Source: Gemmatimonadaceae bacterium (GTDB lineage Bacteria > Gemmatimonadota > Gemmatimonadetes > Gemmatimonadales > Gemmatimonadaceae). From it: a stretch of 64,000 nucleotides of DNA. The position numbers and the translations under genes were made by a program. The notes beneath the pieces are model-generated. The model was given only the letters and a program-made list of their open reading frames with translations, ran no database searches and was not told the origin of the DNA. Of the stretch, positions 53,438-63,195 are shown one piece after another (position 1 is the stretch's first letter; each line of letters starts with the position of its first letter). Location: assembly GCA_019186945.1 (NCBI GenBank), contig JABAQJ010000002.1:399897-463896 (forward strand). Reading direction: 5' to 3'.

Positions 53438-54511
53438 ATGCCGATAGTGCCGCTTTACGGCCATATGGTTCTGCGCGAACGATTCGAGCGGGCGCGTCGG
53501 CATGGCGTGCTCCCGCAGAGCCTGCTGTTGCACGGCCCCCATGGCGTGGGGAAGCAGCGCCTCGCGCTCTGGCTGGCCCAGTCCCTCGTGTGCGAACGCG
53601 CGGACGCGCCGTGCGACCGATGCCGGCATTGCGACTATGCGCGCCGGCTCACTCACCCGGACATCAAGTGGGCGTTTCCGCAACCGCGTCCGAAGGGCGG
53701 GGACCGTGACTTCGATGAGGCCAAGAGGGATCTCGAGGCAGCGAATGCAGAACGCGCGAACGATCACGGTCTATACGGCGCCCCTTCGGGATCCGACGGC
53801 ATCTTCGTCGCCACGGTCAGGATGCTGGTGATGAGCGCGGCGATCTCGCCGGCCATGGCCAGGCATAAGGTCTACGTCGTCGGCGACGCCGAGCGAATGG
53901 TGGCCCAGGAGGGAGCCGAGCAGGCAGCGAACGCGTTCCTGAAGCTGTTGGAGGAACCGCTGGCCGATACGTTCGTGATCCTCACCAGCAGCGCCGTGGG
54001 CGCATTGCTCCCGACGATTCGATCCCGTACGGTAGCGGTGCGGGTGCCGCCATTGAGCGCGCACGATGTCGGGGCTTTTCTCGACGATCCGATTGTCTCC
54101 GATGTGCTGGGCAAACGCAAGGTGCCACCCTTGCGCGCGGATCGCGTCGCGCTAGCCGGCGGCGCGCCCGGACGATTGCTGTCGTCAGCGGAAGCCGATG
54201 CGGCCAACCGCGCGGCGCAACTGCTTCTGGACGCTGCCCTCGGCGGAGACAGGGCTACGGTCCTGCGCACCGTGCTTGCCCAGGGAGCGGCGGGAGCGCG
54301 TGGCCCGTTCAGCGACACGCTGGAGGCACTCACGTTGAAGCTCCACGCACGTGCCAGGCACGCCGTGGAACGCGGAGACGCGCGAACGGCATTGGCCGCG
54401 AGCCGTGCCGTCGATGCCGTCGAGGATGCGAGGCTCCTCGCATTCAACAACATCAACCCGCAGTTGCTGAGCGCACGTCTGATGAACGACCTCGTGTCCA
54501 CGCTTGCCTAA
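53438..54511 (+). CDS. holB: DNA polymerase III delta' subunit (clamp loader)
   Basis: 357 residues. Walker-type P-loop GPHGVGKQ at residues 33-40, the four-cysteine zinc module with Cys51, Cys58, Cys61 and Cys64, the sensor region ANAFLKLLEEPLADTFVILTSS, and TIRSRTVAVRV in place of the SRC motif. Delta' is the rigid stator of the clamp loader; P-loop is often non-functional in delta'. The GKQ in place of GKS/T supports that. Start ATG 53438 gives the family N-terminus (MPIVPLYGHMVLRERF). Followed by moaC after two bases. Confidence 0.92.
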   Translation: MPIVPLYGHMVLRERFERARRHGVLPQSLLLHGPHGVGKQRLALWLAQSLVCERADAPCDRCRHCDYARRLTHPDIKWAFPQPRPKGGDRDFDEAKRDLEAANAERANDHGLYGAPSGSDGIFVATVRMLVMSAAISPAMARHKVYVVGDAERMVAQEGAEQAANAFLKLLEEPLADTFVILTSSAVGALLPTIRSRTVAVRVPPLSAHDVGAFLDDPIVSDVLGKRKVPPLRADRVALAGGAPGRLLSSAEADAANRAAQLLLDAALGGDRATVLRTVLAQGAAGARGPFSDTLEALTLKLHARARHAVERGDARTALAASRAVDAVEDARLLAFNNINPQLLSARLMNDLVSTLA

Positions 54512-54513
54512 CG

Positions 54514-55014
54514 ATGACGGCATCGACCCCTGACGACTCGATGCGTCTGACGCATACCGACGAAACCGGCCAGGCCCGCATGGTCAACGTCGGCAGGAAG
54601 GCAAGTACGCGGCGCTTTGCAATGGCTCGCGGTGTCATCCGGATGCGGCCGGAGACGCTCGAAGCGATACGAACCAACACCCTCCAGAAGGGCGATGCCC
54701 TCGGCGTTGCACGCGTCGCCGGGATCCTCGCGGCCAAGCGTACCAGCGATATGGTGCCGCTGTGTCATCCGCTCCAGCTCACCGATGTGCAAGTCCGGTG
54801 CGAACTTGACGCCGACCTGCCCGGCGTGGCCGTGGAGGCCTCTGCCGAAACGACAGCTCCAACCGGCGTCGAAATGGAGGCGATCATGGCAGTGAGCGTG
54901 ACGTTGATCACACTCTTCGACATGGCGAAAAGCATGGATAAAACGATGTGCATCGGCGAGATTTGTGTCGTCGAGAAGCGCGGCGGAAAGAGCGGCGACT
55001 GGCGTCGCGCCTAA
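54514..55014 (+). CDS. moaC: Cyclic pyranopterin monophosphate synthase MoaC
   Basis: 166 residues. MoaC converts the MoaA product to cyclic pyranopterin monophosphate in molybdenum cofactor synthesis. Signatures: KRTSDMVPLCHPLQLTDV, GVEMEAIMAVSVTLITLFDMAKSMDK and GDALGVARVAGILAAK. The catalytic Asp and Lys of the DMAKxxDK block are present. Two bases after holB, so co-transcribed. Other moa genes are not in the window. Presence implies molybdoenzymes in the cell. Confidence 0.97.
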   Translation: MTASTPDDSMRLTHTDETGQARMVNVGRKASTRRFAMARGVIRMRPETLEAIRTNTLQKGDALGVARVAGILAAKRTSDMVPLCHPLQLTDVQVRCELDADLPGVAVEASAETTAPTGVEMEAIMAVSVTLITLFDMAKSMDKTMCIGEICVVEKRGGKSGDWRRA

Positions 55015-55098
55015 CGGGCGAACTCGGCTTCCTGACCGACAGCATGCGAGGCGCGACACTACGGTGCTCGCGCGTCCTGTTTCAAGAGGTGTCGATAA

Positions 55099-55785
55099 AT
55101 GAAGAACCTGCGCGGAACGTACGTCCACCGCGGCGATGTGGAACGTTTCAAGCGCCGGATGCGCGCGACGATGATGGCGATCGGGCTGGTGACCACGGCG
55201 GTGATGGCCTCGCAACACTGGGCTCCGCTCGATGCCGACGCAGCACCGCTTCCTTCGTTGTCCTCACGACCTGAGCTGCGACTGCTCTCTGCACGTATCG
55301 CCCAGGTCCGCACCGGCTTCTCGCCAGCCGATCACCAGCTCGAACGATGGAGCAGCATCTTCGGGTATTCGCGCCGGTACCGCGTCGATGACGTGCTGGC
55401 CGCGAAAGTCTACGACGCCGCCGTTGCCACGGGTATCGACCCCGAACTGGCCTTCCCCCTCGTGCGAATCGAGAGCGGCTTCATTCCGACGGCGGTCAGT
55501 CCGGTTGGCGCCCTGGGGCTGACACAGCTGATGCTCCCCACCGCGCGTGCCTACGAACGGCATGTGACGCGCGAAGACCTCCTGACGCCAGAGGTCAACC
55601 TCCGCATCGGATTCAGCTACCTGAGAGATCTCATTCGCGAGCACGGCAGCGTGCCGCTGGCTCTACTGGTGTACAATCGCGGCCCCGCGGCGGTCGAGCT
55701 CGACCGCGAGCTTGGCGTCGATCCGTCCAACGGATACGAACGCGTGGTGCTCAGGAGCTATCGGGGAACGGGACTCCTCGACTGA
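55099..55785 (+). CDS. Membrane-anchored lytic transglycosylase (SLT domain)
   Basis: 228 residues. A basic cytoplasmic N-terminus and one hydrophobic segment (MMAIGLVTTAVMASQHW) anchor it. The SLT goose-lysozyme fold has catalytic Glu125 in LVRIESGFIPTAVSPVGALGLTQLM, then PEVNLRIGFSYLRDLI and ALLVYNRGPAAVE. It cleaves the MurNAc-GlcNAc bond of peptidoglycan with 1,6-anhydro product. AGGTG nine bases upstream of ATG. Convergent with the MltD-like gene at 12 bases; its terminator lies inside that gene. Confidence 0.92.
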   Translation: MKNLRGTYVHRGDVERFKRRMRATMMAIGLVTTAVMASQHWAPLDADAAPLPSLSSRPELRLLSARIAQVRTGFSPADHQLERWSSIFGYSRRYRVDDVLAAKVYDAAVATGIDPELAFPLVRIESGFIPTAVSPVGALGLTQLMLPTARAYERHVTREDLLTPEVNLRIGFSYLRDLIREHGSVPLALLVYNRGPAAVELDRELGVDPSNGYERVVLRSYRGTGLLD

Positions 55786-55797
55786 CGGAGCCTGACG

Positions 55798-57450
55798 CTA
55801 CCGACTGGAGGCCGCCTTCCCTGTGGGGGCGGCCGTTTTTCTGCTTTGGGGGGTCGCCTTCCGAGTCGACGTCGACGACTTCTTTGCCGAGACCCTCGAT
55901 TTTGCCGAGGCGCTCGACGCCTTGCGCGTTGCGGATCGAGAGCTGCTTCCCGAGACGACGATCGTCTGACCGGCATAGATCACATGGCGCTTCAGCCCGT
56001 TTAGCTTGGCCAGCGTATTCACACTGGTTCCATACCGCCGCGCGATTCCCCCGAGCGTTTCACCGCGCCGAACGACGTGTGTGCGAGCACCGCGCACGGA
56101 ACTGCCATAGCGCTCGATTGCCGGATCCGGGACATCGAACGCGGCGAGCACCACGTCTGCTGTCGGTACCTGCACCACCTGACCAGCGGTCAAGGTTCCT
56201 CGCTTGCCGGTCTTGAGCCGCGGGTTGTACCACGCCAGTTGGTGCACGCTGATCGCGTTGGCACTGGCGATCCGCGCCATCGTGTCCCCCTTCTTCGCCT
56301 TGTGCGGCCTGAGCGCAATGCGCTCGGAATCCGGCAGGGTCACGAAAACCGACTCGGCGCCGATGGCCGTTCCCAGCGGAACGCGCACGTAGATCGAGTC
56401 GGCCGGCGGTGTGAGGCCGCGCAGGATGAACGGATTCAACTCGCGAATCCGGGCCAGAGGGGTGCCCGCCGATCGCGCCACCGCTGCGAGCGCTGTCGAC
56501 GGAGGGACACGAAGCGAATCGTAGACGTAAGGGGGAGAGGAGTCGAGTGCGATGCCGAACCGCAATGGATCCTTGCCGATGTACGCGGCAGCAATCAGCT
56601 GTGGCACGTAGTTCAGCGTCTCCGTACGCAGATACCCAGTCTCCGCGAGCGCGAAGAAACTGTCCTCACCGGAACTCTCCTCCATGTCGTCCGCATGACG
56701 GGCGAGCCCGCGTTTCACGCGCCCCGGGCCCCCATTGTACGCAGCAGCCGCCAGGTAGAACGATCCAAACTGATCCTTGAGCGAGGCAAGAAAGCGTGCA
56801 GCGGCGTCGGTTGCCTTCATGGGATCCCGGCGCTCGTCCAGCCACCAATCGACGCGAAGACCGAACCCGCGCGCCGTGGCGGTCATGAACTGCCACATCC
56901 CGACAGCGTACGCACGCGATACCGCATGCGGATCGTAGCCACTCTCCACAGCCGCCAGATAGTACATGTCCTCGGGAACCCCACGCGCCCGGAACGTCGA
57001 TCGGATCATCGGCTCGTACGCACGTCCACGCTGCAGCCACGTAGAGAATCGGTCGCGCGCCGTCCCGGTGAAGAGCTGAATGTACCGGTCCACGCGCTCG
57101 TGGGTGACGAACGACCGGACCTCGATGTCCCAGGATGGCTCCAGCGGCCGCGCATTGAAGCTGGCCGGCGCCGAATCGTCCGGCGTCTCGCCGCCAGCAG
57201 AAACGGCGATCGACGAGTCATCGAACAGATCGAGGGCCTGGATGGCGAGGTCGACCTTTCCCCGCACACTGTCGGGAACGGGAGGCGGCAGACGCGGCTC
57301 GCCATCCGTGGCGGAGCGAGAGTCCTCGTCCGACCCGGGTAGCTGCGGCGCCGACGGCCCGGTCACGGGCGCTATCATCGGCGTGAGCGGGCGTGCGCAC
57401 GCTGCCGCGCACACAATGATCGTTAGGTCGAGCAGGCGCCGTAACCGCAC
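55798..57450 (-). CDS. mltD: MltD-like lytic transglycosylase with two LysM domains
   Basis: 550 residues from GTG 57450, chosen because GGAG is eight bases upstream and a lipoprotein-like signal (LLDLTIIVCAAAC) follows; the frame is open a long way upstream without family sequence. The SLT domain has Glu169 in YYLAAVESGYDPHAVSRAYAVGMWQFM and the AAYNGGPGRV motif. LysM domains at ~383-429 (KKGDTMARIASANAISVHQLAWYN) and ~457-500 (RRGETLGGIARRYGTSVNTLAKLN) bind peptidoglycan. The last 50 residues are a Ser/Lys/Arg tail. The 3' end carries the terminator of the convergent slt gene. Confidence 0.93.
   Translation of the reverse strand: MRLRRLLDLTIIVCAAACARPLTPMIAPVTGPSAPQLPGSDEDSRSATDGEPRLPPPVPDSVRGKVDLAIQALDLFDDSSIAVSAGGETPDDSAPASFNARPLEPSWDIEVRSFVTHERVDRYIQLFTGTARDRFSTWLQRGRAYEPMIRSTFRARGVPEDMYYLAAVESGYDPHAVSRAYAVGMWQFMTATARGFGLRVDWWLDERRDPMKATDAAARFLASLKDQFGSFYLAAAAYNGGPGRVKRGLARHADDMEESSGEDSFFALAETGYLRTETLNYVPQLIAAAYIGKDPLRFGIALDSSPPYVYDSLRVPPSTALAAVARSAGTPLARIRELNPFILRGLTPPADSIYVRVPLGTAIGAESVFVTLPDSERIALRPHKAKKGDTMARIASANAISVHQLAWYNPRLKTGKRGTLTAGQVVQVPTADVVLAAFDVPDPAIERYGSSVRGARTHVVRRGETLGGIARRYGTSVNTLAKLNGLKRHVIYAGQTIVVSGSSSRSATRKASSASAKSRVSAKKSSTSTRKATPQSRKTAAPTGKAASSR
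55810..55840 (+). terminator. Intrinsic terminator of the slt gene inside the 3' end of mltD
   Basis: GGCCGCC (55810-55816) pairs with GGCGGCC (55828-55834); GTTTTT follows (55835-55840). It lies 25 bases after the slt stop and within the last codons of the opposite-strand mltD gene. Confidence 0.8.
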
Positions 57451-57591
57451 CAGATCGGCTCCGGAATCGAGTGACGTGCCCAATCTGGCACCGGAACGCC
57501 AGTTCCGGTACCGCTTCCTCCTCTTTACGACGGATGTCGGCGACACAGGTGACCATTTGCCCCGTTTCCGCACATGGCGATATTCCGGGCC

Positions 57592-58509
57592 ATGACATCC
57601 TTCACGCTTGGTCGTGCTGCTGGTGTGGCGTTCGTCACGTCGTTGTCGTGCATTCCCGCCCGCACCCACGCCCAATCGCGCGCCAGTGCATTGCGCGACA
57701 GCCTGCAGGCGCGAATCGCGCAGGTTCCCGGCGCGGTCGTGGGACTGGTCTTTCACGATCTCGCCTCTGGCGCCCTCGTGAAGATCAACGCCGACACGCT
57801 CTTTCACGCAGCGTCCACGATGAAGGTTCCGGTGATGATCGAGTATTTCCGCGCTCGGGACGCAGGCCGCGTCGCACCCGGTCAGACCGTGCTGCTCCTG
57901 AACCGGTTCGCATCTATCGTGGATGGATCTCCATACAGCCTCGATGCGGGAGAGGACTCGGACAGTGCGCTCTACGGGATGATCGGCACACGCATCCCGG
58001 TGTCTCAACTGGTCGACCGCATGATCACTCGGTCCAGCAACCTCGCGACAAACGCGGTGATCGCGCTTCTGGGCGCGACAGCGACGACCGAGACCGCACG
58101 CCATCTGGGTGCATCGACGATTCGCGTACTGCGCGGTGTGGAGGATGGCCTCGCCTACCAACATGGGCTCAACAACGTCACCTCAGCGGCTGACATGGCC
58201 GCCTTGCTGGAGGCGATCGAGACGCATCGCGCCGCCTCACCCGCCAGTTGCAACGCCATGATCCAGACCCTGGAACGGCAGGAGTTCAATGACGAGATTC
58301 CCGCCGGACTGCCGAAGGGAACTCGAGTCGCACACAAGACGGGATGGATCGCAGGCGTCCTGCACGACGCTGCCCTGGTATATCCACGCGGACGCGCGCC
58401 GTACGTTCTGGTGGTGCTTACCAGAGGCATTCCGGACGACAAGCTGGCGCGAGCCCTGATCGCCGATCTCTCGCGCATCGTCTGGCAAGCCCTGCCTGGG
58501 CTGCGGTAG
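57592..58509 (+). CDS. Exported serine hydrolase, class-A beta-lactamase-like fold
   Basis: 305 residues from ATG 57592 (an ATG at 57574 is possible). Signal sequence GAAGVAFVTSLSCIPARTHAQS. The three active-site motifs are SxxK (Ser75-Thr-Met-Lys78, AASTMKVP), SxN (Ser148-Ser-Asn150) and KTG (Lys249-Thr-Gly251). A Glu at ~184 (RGVEDGLAYQ) sits where Glu166 would be. So it is either a penicillin-hydrolysing enzyme or a related peptidase; the family often has no beta-lactamase activity. It is divergent from mltD with about 140 bases between. Note that the context is peptidoglycan metabolism. Confidence 0.88.
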   Translation: MTSFTLGRAAGVAFVTSLSCIPARTHAQSRASALRDSLQARIAQVPGAVVGLVFHDLASGALVKINADTLFHAASTMKVPVMIEYFRARDAGRVAPGQTVLLLNRFASIVDGSPYSLDAGEDSDSALYGMIGTRIPVSQLVDRMITRSSNLATNAVIALLGATATTETARHLGASTIRVLRGVEDGLAYQHGLNNVTSAADMAALLEAIETHRAASPASCNAMIQTLERQEFNDEIPAGLPKGTRVAHKTGWIAGVLHDAALVYPRGRAPYVLVVLTRGIPDDKLARALIADLSRIVWQALPGLR

Positions 58510-58627
58510 GCCGTGTCGCACTCCTCGTGAATCGCAGCCCTGCGCCGTCACCTCGTACCGACCGCTTTATCCAGCGTGGACGCTACCGTCGCTGCTGGAC
58601 GTTTGTTTTCGCCGTCAGACTCCCCTC

Positions 58628-60934
58628 ATGATTCTTCCGACCATCACACTACTGCTGTTGCAAGCTGCCCAAGGAGTGCAGGCTTATCCCGGCGCCGGGC
58701 GCCCGTCGGTCCCGGTCCCGCGTATTGCTGCCGAACCCGCCATTGACGGCGACCTCGCCGATTCGTCCTGGCAGAAGGCAGCCCGCCTGACCGGTTTCAA
58801 CACGTACCAACCCGCCTCCGGACGAGCGGCAACCGAAGAAACGGAAGTGCGAGTGATGTACTCGCGCTCGGCCATTTACTTCGCCGTAACAAGCCGAACG
58901 CCGAACCGGAAGGCGAACGCCACGCTGGCCAAGAGGGACAACATCGGGAACGACGATCGCTTCATCATCTACCTCGACACGTTCAACGACCGCCGGCGCG
59001 CCTTCATGTTCGGTGCGAACCCGTTAGGTGTGCAGCTGGATGGCGTCCGGAGCGACGCCGGTGTCAGCGCGGGGAGTTTCTTTGGCGGCTCGATGGACTT
59101 CAATCCGGACTACCACTTCGAATCGCAAGGTCGCATCACGGACGACGGCTATGAGGTCGAGATGCGCATTCCCTTCCGAAGCTTGCGATTCCCTTCGTCG
59201 CCGGAGCAGGTCTGGGGGATCAACATTTCGCGCTTCAACCCGTCGGGTGGAACCGAGGACACGTGGACCGACGCGACACCCTCGGCGGCATCGTTCCTGG
59301 CACAGTCGGCGACGCTCGTCGGCATAAGGGACATCGACCGCGGCATCGTTACCGAAGCGCAACCGTTCGTGACGTCATCGCTCGATGGCACGCGAGACGA
59401 AGGTACGGGAGCGTTCGACCGCGACAGCCCGAACACTCAGATCGGCGCCAACCTGCGAGTCGGGTTTTCGGCCGTCTCGCTCGACGCCACACTCAATCCC
59501 GACTTTTCGCAGGTCGAAACCGATGCCGGCCTGGTCACGGTGAACGAGCGCTTTGCGCTCTTTCTCCCGGAGAAGCGACCGTTCTTCCTGGAAGGAATCG
59601 AACTGTTCGGCGGCCCCGGAATCTTCCTCAGCGGCGGGCTCAGTCAACTCGTCTACACCAGGCAGATTGCCTCTCCGATCGCGGGAGGCAAAGTGACGGG
59701 CAAGATTGGCCGCTTCGGCGTCGCCTACCTGACGGCCCTGGACGACACGCCTCATGAGAACGCCCTGTTCAACATCGCCCGGTTGCGCACTGACCTGGGT
59801 GGCAGTTCGGTGCTCGGGTTCACCGCCACCGACCGCCGGCAGGGGAGCACGAGCAACAGCGTGGCGTCGGCGGACACCCGTGTGGTATTCCGGGACGTTT
59901 ACTACGTCGAGGCGCAGGCGGCTCTCTCGCGCACGACGCGCGGCACTGCCATCGCGACGTCGCCAATGTTCAAGGCGGAACTTGACCGGACGGGTCGAAC
60001 CTGGGGCTTCAACGTACTCCTCGCAGGCGTCGGAGACGATTTCGAAAGCCAGGCAGGCTTCATCCCCCGCACCGACATGGTCACGGCCCATGTCTTCAAT
60101 CGGATCGCATTCTATGGGAAGACCAGTGCGTCGCCGATCCAGAGCATCTCGATCTTCGGCGGTCCGACGCGCTTCTGGCGATACCGGCATTTCGATAGCT
60201 CCACCCCCGAGGAAGGAGAGGTCAACGCGATGCTGATGGCTAACCTGCGCGGCGGATGGATGCTCAACGCCACGGCGGCTCGACAGTTCTTCACGTTCGA
60301 CACGGCATCGCTCGGTCGATTCCGGGTGCTGGACAGCGGCGGACAGTTCGTACGCTATGCACCGGCGACGCGCATCGATGGCCTCACGTATCTGACGGCG
60401 ACGCTGACCACGCCGGTGTTCGCGACGTTCAACGCCAACGCGTCAGCGAACGTCGGCGACATCCCCATTTTCGGCGAAGGCTCACGAGGGCGTGAGTTGC
60501 GCCTGACGGCATCGCTCGGCGTTCGGCCATCGCAGGGCATACGCGTCGAGGGACAGCTCACTCGCTCCCGCATCGCGCGCCACCGCGATGCCTCGGAATA
60601 TGCCCGTACCACGATCCCACGTCTCAAGGCGGAGTACCAGCCGGCGCGTGCGCTCTTCTTCCGCGTCATCAGCGAACTGCGCGACGAACGCATCGCCGCG
60701 CCGCGCGATGCCACGAATGGCTCTCCCCTGTACCTTGGCGATTCGATCGCCAGTGGCGCCCGACTGCGGATGCTGCGAACCGACTGGCTGATATCGTTCG
60801 AACCGGCACCCGGCACGGTGGCCTTCTTCGGCTACGGCTCCATGCACGACAATCAGGACAGCGTCCGACTCGAACGCATCAGGAGAGCCAGCGACGGATT
60901 CTTCATCAAGCTGGCGTACCAGTTCCGTAGCTGA
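58628..60934 (+). CDS. DUF5916 outer-membrane barrel-like protein with CBM9-type N-terminus
   Basis: 768 residues with signal peptide (MILPTITLLLLQAAQGVQA). Residues ~30-220 form a CBM9-like jelly roll (IDGDLADSSWQKAARLTGF, EETEVRVMYSRSAIYFAV, YEVEMRIPFRSLRF), followed by DUF5916 (FSQVETDAGLVTVNERFALFLPEKRPFFLEG) and beta-strand-rich sequence to an end in FIKLAYQFRS that looks like the closing strand of an outer-membrane barrel. Common in Bacteroidota and Gemmatimonadota; the function is unknown, with binding or import of a glycan likely. Confidence 0.9.
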   Translation: MILPTITLLLLQAAQGVQAYPGAGRPSVPVPRIAAEPAIDGDLADSSWQKAARLTGFNTYQPASGRAATEETEVRVMYSRSAIYFAVTSRTPNRKANATLAKRDNIGNDDRFIIYLDTFNDRRRAFMFGANPLGVQLDGVRSDAGVSAGSFFGGSMDFNPDYHFESQGRITDDGYEVEMRIPFRSLRFPSSPEQVWGINISRFNPSGGTEDTWTDATPSAASFLAQSATLVGIRDIDRGIVTEAQPFVTSSLDGTRDEGTGAFDRDSPNTQIGANLRVGFSAVSLDATLNPDFSQVETDAGLVTVNERFALFLPEKRPFFLEGIELFGGPGIFLSGGLSQLVYTRQIASPIAGGKVTGKIGRFGVAYLTALDDTPHENALFNIARLRTDLGGSSVLGFTATDRRQGSTSNSVASADTRVVFRDVYYVEAQAALSRTTRGTAIATSPMFKAELDRTGRTWGFNVLLAGVGDDFESQAGFIPRTDMVTAHVFNRIAFYGKTSASPIQSISIFGGPTRFWRYRHFDSSTPEEGEVNAMLMANLRGGWMLNATAARQFFTFDTASLGRFRVLDSGGQFVRYAPATRIDGLTYLTATLTTPVFATFNANASANVGDIPIFGEGSRGRELRLTASLGVRPSQGIRVEGQLTRSRIARHRDASEYARTTIPRLKAEYQPARALFFRVISELRDERIAAPRDATNGSPLYLGDSIASGARLRMLRTDWLISFEPAPGTVAFFGYGSMHDNQDSVRLERIRRASDGFFIKLAYQFRS

Positions 60935-60951
60935 CCCTGGAGGAGCCGTCA

Positions 60952-62262
60952 CTACATGACCGGGCGGCCGCTCTCCTTCAACACTTTCCCGGACTGCATC
61001 ACGAATACGACCCGCTCCGTGGTCGTGATGTCGTCGAGTGGGTTGCCTGGCACCGCAACGATATCGGCCAGCTTGCCCGGCGCGATGACTCCCCGGTCGT
61101 CAAGACCTAACAAGTCGGCGGCGTTAACCGTTCCCGTGCGCAGCGCCTCCGCGGGCGACATGCCCAGCTTGACGTAGATACCGAACTCGTGCGCGTTCTC
61201 GCCGTGCGGGAAGACGCCGGCATCCGTGCCGAAGGCAATCCTGACGTTGGCGGCGATCGCCTTTCGCAGCCGCTCGCGAGCCACCGGGATGATCGTCTGC
61301 GCTTTCGCTCGCACGACGGGAGGCAGTACGGCGAGGTCGATGCGGTCGATCAGGTACGTAGTGGGCACGAAGTACGTCCCGCGCTCCTTCATCATTGCGA
61401 TGGCCTCGTCGTCCAGCATGGAGCCGTGTTCGATCGATGCGACGCCGGCGCGAATAGCGGCCTTGATGCCCTCCGTTCCATGCGCATGCGCCGCGACCTT
61501 CACGCCGTGTCTCGCTGCCTCGTCGACCATCGCTTTCAGTTCTTCGTAGGTGTATTGCTGCGCTCCAACCGGCCCTTCCATCGAAAGCACGCCTGCGGTC
61601 GCGCATGTCTTGATCACCTTGGCGCCATGCTTGATCTGGTAGCGCACTGCGTCCACAACTTCCCACGGACCGTTCGCCACACCGTCTTTCGGCCCCTGTT
61701 CGAGCACACCTGGAGCATAACCGGTCACGTCGCAATGCCCGCCGGTGATGCCGAGTGCGTTGCGCGACGGCACGATGTGGGGCGACGTGACGTCACCCCG
61801 CTCCACCGCCTTCCCCAACGCAACGGTCACGCTCCCGCCGAAGTCCCGCACCGTCGTGAAACCGGCCAGAACCGTCGTCCTTCCGTTCCTGGCCGCGTGA
61901 TACGCGCCATCGACGTCCGTCTCCGTCACCGGAAGGAGTTGCATGTTCGGACCGATCTCGCCGGCAAGATGCGTATGTGCGTCGATGAAACCCGGCAGCA
62001 GCGTCACGTCACCGGCGTCAATCACGCGGGCGCCGGCTGGAAGAGTCGCCGGGTTGACGCTGACGATTCGGCTGCCCTCGATCACGATGCGCGGGTTAGC
62101 CACCAGCTGGCCAGTCGTCACATCGACCATGCGGGCAGCCCGTAATACCACCGGTGTCGTTGCGGGCGCCGGCTTCTGAGCGATCGTCGAGCGCGGACAG
62201 AGCCCGGCGATGGTCGCGAGCCCAACAACGAGAACGAGTGAAGTGGCGCGTGAAGGAACCAT
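60952..62262 (-). CDS. Exported amidohydrolase (Xaa-Pro dipeptidase-like)
   Basis: 436 residues with a signal sequence (LVLVVGLATIAGLCPRSTIAQ). Metal-site motifs are complete: HxH in GFIDAHTHLAGE, the Lys region HGAKVIKTCATAG, His in AAHAHGTEG and SIEHGSM, Asp in AFGTDAGV. The family of imidazolonepropionase-like hydrolases includes prolidases and organophosphate-hydrolysing enzymes. Ends 17 bases from the DUF5916 stop (convergent). The upstream stretch is a decayed relative of a different amidohydrolase subfamily. Confidence 0.92.
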   Translation of the reverse strand: MVPSRATSLVLVVGLATIAGLCPRSTIAQKPAPATTPVVLRAARMVDVTTGQLVANPRIVIEGSRIVSVNPATLPAGARVIDAGDVTLLPGFIDAHTHLAGEIGPNMQLLPVTETDVDGAYHAARNGRTTVLAGFTTVRDFGGSVTVALGKAVERGDVTSPHIVPSRNALGITGGHCDVTGYAPGVLEQGPKDGVANGPWEVVDAVRYQIKHGAKVIKTCATAGVLSMEGPVGAQQYTYEELKAMVDEAARHGVKVAAHAHGTEGIKAAIRAGVASIEHGSMLDDEAIAMMKERGTYFVPTTYLIDRIDLAVLPPVVRAKAQTIIPVARERLRKAIAANVRIAFGTDAGVFPHGENAHEFGIYVKLGMSPAEALRTGTVNAADLLGLDDRGVIAPGKLADIVAVPGNPLDDITTTERVVFVMQSGKVLKESGRPVM

Positions 62263-62318
62263 GGATGTTCAGCATGTGGACGGAGACAATCGACGCAATC
62301 GCATTGCGGTCCAAACTA

Positions 62319-63195
62319 CTGCCGCGTGCCGGACGAGTGCCACCACGGCGTCGGCGGCGCCTTCCTTACTGGCCCGATCTCGGCCAGCCCCATGGCGTCG
62401 TAGAGACGTCCGTTCTTCATGACGTAACGGATCGAAGTGGTGTTGCGAATGTTCTCCAGCGGATTCGCGTCCGCACCTGCAGGTCGGCCAACTTCCCGGC
62501 TTCGAGCGATCCCAGGTCGCCGCCAACACCGATCGCTCCGCGCCCAGGATCGTACCGACACGAATGACATCGAGCGGCGCCATGCCACCGGATGCCAGCG
62601 ACCACATCTCCCAATGCACGCCCAGCCCCTGCATCTGACGGTGGCCGCCCAAGACTACTCGACCGCCAGCTGCAAGGATCTCCCGCGCCTGCTGCGCCAT
62701 CGCCACCTGGACGTACTGGTCGTCCCGGAACCACTGTGGGCGACGCAGGGCGCGTTGCGCGATGTCGGCCGGCGGCATGAAGCGCCGGACCCTGTGGTCC
62801 GCACCGATGTCGTAGTGCTCGTACCAGTAGTTCTAGGTCCAGGGACCGCCGTACGCGACCGGCAGCGTGGGCGTATAGGTGATGCCGCTCTGCGCCACCA
62901 GTTCCACCACGTCCCTGGACAGCGGATAGGTCGGGTAGTTGTGTTCGTGCCCGGGATAACCGTCGAGCAGTTCCGTGATGTTCATCTTGAGGTCGAGGCT
63001 GCCTTCGGTCGTCGGCATCAGGCCGAGTTCGCTGGCCGCCATGATCACCCACTGACGGACGTTGCGCTGGCCCGTTTCGTACTGCTTTATGGTTGGCGTC
63101 GCATAGAACTCGGAGTATCGGCGAAGGATGTTCCGCGCATCGTCGAGCGACCGGATGCGCTCGAGCGGGTTCGGCTCGCAGTCGCAGTGAACCTT
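62319..63195 (-). pseudogene. Decayed C-terminal part of a TolB-propeller amidohydrolase
   Basis: On the minus strand the reading frame around 63180-62840 gives NPLERIRSLDDARNILRRYS...TELLDGYPGHEHNYPTYPL and ends at a TAG (62833-62835) after GGPWT. The same frame continues NYWYEHYDIGADHRVRRFMP and ...GRVVLGGHRQMQGLGVHWEMW. Near 62535 the frame shifts (GGDLGSLEAGKLADLQV) and again near 62470 (ADANPLENIRNTTSIRYVMK, ending near 62319). One stop and two frameshifts, and the N-terminal propeller is absent, so it is a 5'-truncated pseudogene. The pattern matches TolB-like amidohydrolases whose intact copy would be over 1000 residues. Confidence 0.8.

Noticed and set aside
62833-62835. In-frame TAG considered as recoding, as for the TGA in the OsmC-like gene
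   Set aside because: The same gene has two frameshifts and lacks its N-terminal part, so decay is the simpler explanation; no reactive residue is expected there.
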